Source: Dimargaris cristalligena
Taxonomy: Eukaryota > Kickxellomycota > Dimargaritomycetes > Dimargaritales > Dimargaritaceae
Reading direction: 5' to 3'
Length of the DNA stretch: 26,351 bases
NCBI GenBank assembly: GCA_027576995.1
Contig: JANBQC010000401.1
Coordinates: 1 to 26,351 of the forward strand
Of the stretch, positions 19,901 through 26,351 are shown piece after piece. Under the pieces are notes generated by a model. That model worked only from the letters and a program-made list of their open reading frames with translations, made no database searches and had not been told where the DNA came from. How positions within the stretch are numbered: position 1 is the stretch's first letter; each line of letters starts with the position of its first letter. The position numbers and the translations under genes are program-made.

Positions 19901-21391
19901 ATTAACCGATTCGCCAATTTGGTGCAAGGGATGTGGGTGGTTATGGCCCACGGTACTCCGCGAACAGAGTGTGCATATAATCCACGCCGGACAGTCTGGA
20001 CACCCCCACTGCCGACCGAGAATGACCGCCCGACACTCACTACACAGCACCACCTGTGACTCGGGGTCGTCTTTGGGCCGACTGGTGGGCTCGGGGTACC
20101 AGAAATTGGCCTTGTTCTCAGCCTCCGCGTGGCCAAACATGAAATAGCGCAGGACACTGGCGATTTCGTGGACGTTTTGGTTGAGGGTGCGTAACTCGAG
20201 TTTAAGGTGGTCGATTGTCTCCTGGGTCTCGGGGGCGATGGCGGCCTTGGCTGATTCATGCTGGTGGGCGGGACACATGAGACAGTCGCCATGGTGGGAA
20301 TGGCATACCCGGGGATCCGTGACGGGGGAAAAAGTCCCCCCACCCTGCGAGACCGCGGGTGGATGGTCCGGATACACCCGGACGATCTGGGTACCGTCGA
20401 TGGGAATCGGGGATAGGGGGACGGTCGTCGCCAGTGATTCGGCCGGGGAGGGGGATTGGCCTTCGGATTCCGGGGGTGGTTGGGTATCGGACGCCCCCGG
20501 CGAGGAATTATTCGGAGGGGGGTCGGCGGAAGGATCCAACCCTTGGATTCGCAGCTGCGAGGCAGTCATTGGATCATGGTTAGGGTTCGACCGACCGGCA
20601 CCCCCCCGGTCTTGGCGGCGCCGGGGTCGGGGGTGATGGGCGCCCCCTAGTCCCCCGGCGCGGGACTGTGAGTCCTGCAGGTGGGTGGAGGTCAAAATGA
20701 CGAATTTGAGGCGGATGCGGGCATCCTCACTGCCGTACTTGACGGTTTGGTAAATGGCGTCTAGCACAGCATGCTCTAGACTGTGCTGGTTTTCCACTAC
20801 GCGGACCTGTTGTTTGCGGTTGTAGTAAATAAGGGTCAGGGGATCTGTGATACCGAACAAGTCCTGGATCTATATATTTATATGTGTGTATGCAGACCAG
20901 GTGTATTACCCGATAGTATAGTAAGCAGGGATAGCGGAGCAAGTTAGAGTCATGGGAAGAAAACAATGAAAGGCCAGTTAGAAGAATCCGATTTCAGACT
21001 GAGCGTTCGGTCAATCATGAGACGCTAAGCGGCGGGGTTACAGCTGGCACAGGCAATATATTACTCGGGGCAGAAAGAAACAGCAGCCCCTATTCGCAGT
21101 AATAATACATGGGTGGGAGGAGAACTCGGCCAGTATAGAAGAGTCCCCGCCGCCCCTTGCAAGCTAAACCGGCGGCAACCCCCGGAATCTCAGTAAAAGA
21201 CGGGTAAAGGCTTAGTCTGCCGGAGAACCGTACGGGACAATTGCCCGGGTTGCTCCCTCTCTCTTTCATTCCCTCTTGCATTAACTTACCAGGAATGCGA
21301 GATCGTAGAAGTTGAGGTCGTGTGCATCGTCGAAGGAGCTGCGACGTAGTTGGTTGTTGTACTGGAATTTGATAGTTATGGGGTGACCCAT
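16997..21391 (-). CDS. NBR1-like selective autophagy receptor (PB1, two ZZ fingers, FW domain), two exons
   Basis: Exon 1 is 21290-21391 (34 codons) and exon 2 is 16997-20869. The 420-nt intron has donor CTG|GTAAGT and acceptor tatatag, phase 0, giving 1324 residues. Splicing completes a PB1 domain (about 5-75): exon 1 gives strand ITIKFQYNNQLRR with basic Lys8, and exon 2 continues IQDLFGITDPLTLIYY. The acidic OPCA cluster is missing, so it looks like a type II PB1. A His/Cys-rich patch at 223-238 precedes a helix. ZZ1 has C310, C313, C324, C327, C333, C336, H343 and H347. ZZ2 has C463, C466, C477, C480, C486, C489, H495 and H499. The FW (NBR1 central Ig-like) domain is about 714-823, with Trp717, 739, 749, 801 and 806. 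The last 500 residues are Pro-rich and disordered. NBR1 proteins link cargo to Atg8 in autophagy. I see no UBA domain and no convincing LIR motif. Confidence 0.88.
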
Positions 21392-22440
21392 GGTGACACA
21401 CTGGGCGAACAGAGAGGACCGCCAGCAGCAGCCGGGGGACGCGGGGGAGAAGAAGGAGTAACCGGGTCGAGCAAAAGGGGGGTGGGGCAGCCCTCACATG
21501 GGCCAAGGGTAGCCGGGGAAACGTCTCGAGGTGGTTGGCGGCGAGAGTTTGACTCGGGCGGGGCTCGCAATTAGGGGGTATATATACTTAAAACGGTACG
21601 GTGCGCGTAAAAGAGGTGGAAGTGCTATACGGGACTGAGAAACTATCCAGGAATTCGGAACAAGCAAGGAATAAATAATAAAACAGAAGGTGGTCTATAA
21701 GGAATTCGGGACATACAGTAGCCAAGGTGAAGGTGAGAGTGAAAGTGAGGAAAAGGGGTTCTCGCTAATAAAGAAACTGGACCAGACGGGGGGTGGTATG
21801 GTCACAATGGCAACTACGATTAACTATATCCAAGCTTCTTAGTGATAGTGGGTGCCTCACTGTTAATGTAAATGATGAATACTATCACTAGCACTATATT
21901 GCGGGCATTTTGGGCTTCTCCTTCCCTCTGCCAATGGACTCGGGGTCATGCCCAACGCCAACAGTGCGCGTTGAGGTAACACGCCCCAACGCACTGTCGG
22001 CATTTACCTTCTATTTGAAAGGCGAAGTGACCAGCTGCAAACATCGGAGGGGGGCAGAGACTGACTGCACCATAGACCACCCCGCGCGTGTGTGTAACCG
22101 ACAACTATGCCTAACCACTATTACGCAGCTCCTTGTCTCATCCACGCCTATTCCCCCGCGTAAGCAGTAAGTAGGCAGGCTGCTGAGCTCAACCCAGATG
22201 ACTTTTGCTGTGGTCACATCGACATCTTCATGCCCGGTCCAACCACTGTCTTATATCCCTAACCACCTGGCGTCTCACTAACCACGGGCACATCCCTCCC
22301 ACACGCACACCTACACCTACATACACACACAACCACATCTGCGACTACATAAATAGATGGTAGGTCTTTTTCCACTCGTCATACCCGGGTGTGCAATCTG
22401 AGTGAACAACGACTACACACGACCCTTACCTTCCTTCAAC
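21392..22440. promoter_or_regulatory. Divergent spacer between the NBR1-like gene and the 22441 ORF
   Basis: The plus strand is purine-rich from 21392 to about 21790 (sense-strand pyrimidines for the NBR1-like gene). A TATA-like ggtatatatactt lies about 190 nt upstream of its ATG. From about 22200 the plus strand turns C/A/T-rich (CACACAC runs), as expected ahead of a plus-strand gene at 22441. A near-perfect inverted repeat lies at 21957-22001. The frame 21910-22170 (plus) carries no motif I recognise. Confidence 0.4.
21957..22001. repeat. Inverted repeat (hairpin-forming)
   Basis: The left arm (21957-21973) and right arm (21987-22001) are complementary over about 15 pairs, with one mismatch and a 2-nt bulge around a 13-nt loop. 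It lies between two divergent genes; function unknown. Confidence 0.6.
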
Positions 22441-22863
22441 ATGGACAATCCCAACATTAAAGTGCCCCCGAATCTTCAATCGACTTGGCTTATGCTCGAA
22501 AACTCCGTGAAGAAACCGCGCGCGTCACCCGCCTGGATTGTTACACCCACCAAAAATATTAAAAAAATTGTTATACAGAAAAATAGCCCAAACCAATCCA
22601 TTTGTATACCTTCTTCCCCGGGTGCTCAGCTCCAATCACTCCCCGCCCCCATGAGCCACCTATCGTTAAATACACACAACTTGGTATTTCTCCTATTCTC
22701 ATCTCCCTTCCGCATTTACTCATTCCGCCTAATATGGCCCAATTGGATTGAAATAAATAGAATAAAATACAATAAGATGATCGGGGTAGACTGCCTGACT
22801 GACCCTGGGCATCCAGTGACAAATGCGATTGAACAGGCCTATTGGATACCCCCATTATATTAG
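22441..22863 (+). CDS. Hypothetical ORF, possibly the 5' exon of a spliced gene
   Basis: The ATG at 22441 (CAACATGGAC) follows a C/A/T-rich leader like those of sure genes here. The frame stays open for 140 codons. The first 33 residues (MDNPNIKVPPNLQSTWLML...) use codons typical of the window's real genes; the remainder is hydrophobic and AT-rich and may be intron. A good acceptor (ttctaaaccccccgccctcag) ends at 22892, and one downstream frame reads AESFSDPVPPNIISAVAIQR before a stop. Another strong acceptor (cttttcttttttcactcag) ends at about 23143 and opens a frame ending at 23266. I could not settle donors. No family is recognised. Confidence 0.4.
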   Translation: MDNPNIKVPPNLQSTWLMLENSVKKPRASPAWIVTPTKNIKKIVIQKNSPNQSICIPSSPGAQLQSLPAPMSHLSLNTHNLVFLLFSSPFRIYSFRLIWPNWIEINRIKYNKMIGVDCLTDPGHPVTNAIEQAYWIPPLY

Positions 22864-24201
22864 TGGATGCTATTGTTCTAAACCCCCCGCCCTCAGCCAT
22901 CGCTGAAAGCTTTTCTGACCCAGTCCCTCCCAATATTATCAGTGCAGTGGCTATTCAAAGACCGCTAAAATTGGAATGACTATTGTATACCACACAACCT
23001 ATCATGTGGATATTGAAACTAGGGGGGGGTTAATAGCAGAGCATACGCCCATTTGCTACTGACAGTGTGGTGTGAAGGAGGAGGAGGGGGGGAGGATTCA
23101 GACCCCAATTATTAATGAGCAATACCTTTTCTTTTTTCACTCAGCCACTCCAATAATACCCATTGCAGTATGCCATGGAATAGTGCATAACTACGCAAGG
23201 AATGGATGTCGCCTCCTCGAAGTACGAAACAGTCACCGGTTGACTAACATGTCCCAAAGGCAATGATAAACAAAGGAAAACCAGAAATCGGGCATTTTTT
23301 GATGCTGGGACAATGGTATGTGGCTCTACGAGCCAATTGGTCCGGTTTAATGAAATGGAATCGCGAGCAACTAACAAAATAAATAGACCACAAGGCAAGT
23401 TTAACCAAGGTGAATAAAATCATTAAATTAAGGGGAGTAGCAATTAGGTGGTATTAGTTATATATGTAGTGGTTATATTTATTCGAAACGGAAAAACAGA
23501 GATGGCAGAATTCGAAGGGGAATTACTGGGTAGAATATGAGATGTGACCGAATAAAAGTTGGGCTGAAGAGGGGAGAGTATGGCTGAAAAAGAAGAAGGT
23601 ATGGTTAAGTAAAATACGGAAGAGAGGGAGGGAAAATGTCGAAACAAACGAGAAGAGATTACGAACTAAGAAGTAATAAAAAGAAGCAACAACTATGGTA
23701 ACTAATAAGTAAGTTGGGAGGGGGAGACAGACCAAAGCCAGAAATGAGCAACGAGCAAGCGGAGTAGATGGGTGGAGGTGGAGTGATAAAAATTAGATGG
23801 ATTCTATGCCAGTAGTATTTGAAACTGGTGTTTGGTGTACATACCAGTATAAACGGAAATGGGATAAAAGAGCAAGTAAAGGGCGTAAGTTTGACATGGG
23901 GTGGCAGAAAAATAAGAATAAATGGGAGAAATAGGGGCATGTCGAGAGGGGTGTGCTAGAGGTGAAGTAGAGGGGCATGAGGGAAGTGGAGCTGAACAAA
24001 ACATCCATGTGGGTACTGACCGCAGTCAAAAATGGCCACGTAATTCCGCAAAATCGTCCAAGGTTCGAAATATCCCCTAGGGACGGAAACCAGCAAGACG
24101 AGCGGAGGGATGGAAATTCATTGACAACCAGGACAGGGTAGGGTAGGAAACATAAAACGAAAACATTGAGAAAAGTACACCGACCAGAGTGTTAAGGGAT
24201 T
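22864..24201. other. Long gap before the Ras gene; possible exons at its left edge
   Basis: Two acceptor-like sites (ending at about 22892 and 23143, plus strand) may belong to the ORF at 22441. From about 23440 to 24180 the plus strand is strongly G/A-rich, and the minus-strand frames there are low-complexity Leu/Ser/Phe/Pro sequence. In this window such DNA usually lies upstream of minus-strand genes, yet no such gene is evident to its left. The frame 23141-23398 (minus) begins at TTG and was not accepted. Confidence 0.3.
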
Positions 24202-25367
24202 TTACATGATGACGCAACAGCAGCCGCTGCTCGACTCCTCTTCTTCAGCGGCACGGGCGCTAGCCCCGACGGCAGCGATCTGACCGGGGGCCAGCTGGGC
24301 CTCCTTGTGGAATCGACGGATTTCCCGCACCAGACTGTAAAAGGCCTCATCCACATTGATGCGCATCTTGGCCGAGGTTTCCATGAACTCGCACTTGAAG
24401 GACTGGGCCAGCTCCTTACCCTCCTGGGCGGGTACTTGGCGCTCCGCCTCCAAATCGCACTTGTTGCCAATAACGATGATGGGGAAGTAATCCTTGTCCT
24501 TGACCCGCAGAATTTGCTGTTGGAAAGTGGCAATTTCTTCAAAGGAATTCCGCGACGTGATGCTGTAGACGAGCAGGAAACCCTCCCCGGTCCGCATGTA
24601 CTGCTCACGCATAGCGCTGTATTCCTCCTGACCAGCCGTGTCCAGAACATCCAGCATGGCCACTTCTTCGTCAATCACGCATTGCTTACGGTAGGAATCT
24701 AGTTAGTGGGAATTGGGGGATGTGGACGACATGGGACCAAATACGGAAAGTTGATAATTCATTAGGACTATACCGGCGACGTGTTCAGAGGAATGCGGTG
24801 TTGGAAACAATACCAGCGGAGGTTCACCAACCCAGAGGAGGGTGGGTGGTAGAGCCAATAATAGAGGGGAGAGTCGGAAGGAGGTGCCCGCCGGTTGGAC
24901 CCAGCATTAAAGATATTTCCAGATAGGGCCAATTTTTACCCAGTGACCAATGATAAGACGAAATAGGTAGCAGGCTGGCAAGTTCACGAGGACAGGCTGG
25001 AGTACAGCTATAGTAGCAGCCCTTAACTGAGTAACCATGCCTGTGGGGAAATGGACTGACTTGGGTGTGTAGCTTACCTTCAATGGTGGGGTCGTACTCG
25101 TCCACAAAGTGAGATTGTATGAACTGGATGGTCAGGGCGGATTTACCGACACCTAGGAGTATGGGAAAACAGCAGCAGCAGCACACGGTTGATGAACAGG
25201 ATTAGAGAGATGGTAGGGCGAGGAGGGTATTGATAACTCAGTATCAATAAAGGGGCATGCAAAAAAAGAAATTAAAAGGACGCAACAACCAGCCTAAACT
25301 ATAGATACTTACCACCACCACCGACAACAACGAGCTTGTATTCGCGAACAAACTGGGTTTTAGACAT
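24202..25367 (-). CDS. Ras-family small GTPase (Ras1/Ras2-like), three exons
   Basis: Exons are 25313-25367, 25078-25152 and 24202-24698 (55, 75 and 497 nt). Introns of 160 and 379 nt are GT-AG, with ctcctag and cactaactag acceptors. Both are phase 1, cutting codons Gly19 and Asp44. The product has 208 residues. G1 is GGGGVGKS (16-23), the effector loop is YDPTIEDSY (38-46), switch II is [11 protein letters not shown] (63-73), and the guanine motifs NKCD and ETSAK are intact. Gly18, Gly19 and Gln67 match wild-type human Gly12, Gly13 and Gln61. The C-terminus ends CCCVIM. CVIM is a CaaX box for prenylation of Cys205, and Cys203-204 may be palmitoylated. The hypervariable region is short and acidic (AEEEESSS) rather than polybasic. 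The expected role is a plasma-membrane GTPase switch upstream of adenylate cyclase or MAPK. A 3' splice-like site 7 nt before the ATG hints at a 5'-UTR intron. Confidence 0.95.
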
Positions 25368-26351
25368 GGCGAACTGTGGAAACCGGTTAGCGATTAATAG
25401 GTGGGTTGGGATGTCCAAATGGGAGATGGCAATGGGGATGTTAGAATTGAATTGAATGGGCAACTTGGGGTGGAGAGAGAGAAGACCAGGGAAGGTGAGT
25501 GCAGCAACAGTGACAATGAGCGGCTAGGGGTACGCACAGCTATAGGAGTTTCCTATGGGGGGAACAAGGGGGCTTATGGAGTAGGTGAGGAGAATATTAA
25601 AAGCAATAACCACGGACTACGTTACGCGCCAGTGGATTGGAGAAGAAATATAGTAAAAGTCGCTTGAGTAGCGCAAAAAGGGGACCCTTGGTGCGGACGC
25701 GAATAGAGAGAGAGATATATATGTGAGTGTATATATGTATAAATAAATAAATAGAGAGAGAGAGAGAGAGAGGAAGAGAAGGACAAGAGAGAGAGCTACT
25801 ATTGCCCCTGAAATAATAAAACGAGCCAGGTTTCGGAGAAAGGTCTGCGGAAAGAGGGTTTTAAACTGCTACTAGTTTAAAGGGGGGGTGGAATAACACT
25901 CTACTAATAAGCCACTTTATAGGCGGAGCATATGCGCATATATTTTAGACTCGAGGATATATGCCCTTAGCATATAGACTAGCTTAGTTTACCTATGAAT
26001 ACGGCGGGCGGGCTGTAAAATAAAGATGGGAGAATCAAGGTCCAACGGCGAGATGGGCTTGGGAGTGGAAAATAGGAACCACGAATAAAAATAGAGAAAG
26101 ATCGACTATAGAGCAGCAGCGGGTTGTCGTGTATGGAAAGCGAGAGGAGAGGAATAGTAAGATAGAAATTGGGACATAGACATCAAGGAGCGGAGTGGAA
26201 GAAAGCAATGAAGGGCATCAAGGCTAAGTGAAGAGATATAAGTTAACGAGGGTTGCTAAGGTTGTATAGCGGGGAAAAAGAGATCCACTAGACTTGTTGA
26301 AAGAAGGGGGGAGCACCGTTCAGTAATATAAAATTAGCCAGAACACATGGT
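25368..26351. promoter_or_regulatory. Ras gene upstream region, purine-rich on the plus strand
   Basis: No gene seen; the frame 25401-25667 (plus) is Gly/Glu-rich and looks like chance in GA-rich DNA. On the Ras sense strand this is a long pyrimidine-rich leader/promoter. CTAAC (25386-25390) followed by tttccacag (AG at 25374-25375) lies just before the ATG and looks like a branch site and acceptor. A GA/TA microsatellite is at 25704-25795, and short GCATATGCGCATAT palindromic sequence is near 25927-25940. Confidence 0.4.
25704..25795. repeat. GA/TA/AAAT compound microsatellite
   Basis: A run of GA units is followed by TA/TG units, three AAAT units, then a pure GA tract of about ten units and an interrupted GA tail. 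It lies some 340-430 nt upstream of the Ras ATG and is likely length-variable between strains. Confidence 0.8.

Noticed and set aside
23141..23398. 85-codon minus-strand frame with a hydrophobic start
   Set aside because: Begins at TTG rather than ATG and matches no family; kept only as a possible hint of a gene near the purine-rich block.
24060..24095. tRNA-like GGTTCGAAAT sequence
   Set aside because: The flanking bases do not pair as a T-arm, and no acceptor or anticodon stem can be built around it.
24192..24674. 160-codon alternative minus-strand frame over Ras exon 3
   Set aside because: Overlaps the Ras frame, which carries all the G motifs, and reads as Arg/Ser/Pro-rich shadow.

Overview
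The window looks like nuclear DNA from a filamentous, probably early-diverging fungus. The reasons are a Ras protein closest in motif to fungal Ras1/Ras2, a fungal-style PB1-ZZ-ZZ-FW (NBR1-type) protein, and GT-AG introns of roughly 50-420 nt, several with CTAAC-like branch sites. There are no operons, Shine-Dalgarno sites, tRNA or rRNA genes, transposons or CRISPR arrays that I can see. Placement near the mycoparasitic Zoopagomycota/Kickxellomycotina is only a guess. No virus or toxin gene was recognised.

Layout, left to right. 1-6.0 kb, mostly minus strand, is poorly resolved: a solid first exon of a small-zinc-motif protein (2283-2502), a long purine-rich stretch, and bounded open segments with good splice signals (4.1-5.7 kb) that I cannot join into one gene. 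6.05-7.40 kb, minus, is a complete five-exon phosphopantothenoylcysteine decarboxylase gene of the CoA pathway, with exons too short to show as long ORFs. It is divergent from a single-exon RING-finger protein (7981-9165, plus), which converges on a mitochondrial-type peroxiredoxin-5 homologue (9575-10255, minus).

11.8-16.4 kb, plus, holds two diverged tandem relatives, each with a signal peptide, a SWAQSP motif, a low-complexity middle and a C-terminal domain with two conserved cysteines. Their promoters share a TATA run and a CTCACCA box at nearly the same distance from the ATG. Between them lie two weaker spliced gene candidates, one on each strand.

17.0-21.4 kb, minus, is a two-exon selective-autophagy-receptor-like gene (PB1, two ZZ fingers, FW domain). 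22.4-22.9 kb, plus, carries a 140-codon unidentified ORF. 24.2-25.4 kb, minus, is a three-exon Ras GTPase gene with a CVIM prenylation box. A pyrimidine-rich promoter (minus-strand sense) with a GA/CT microsatellite fills the right end.

The conserved genes are unrelated housekeeping or signalling genes. The most novel item is the pair of tandem secreted proteins with their shared promoter layout, which I cannot assign to any family I know.
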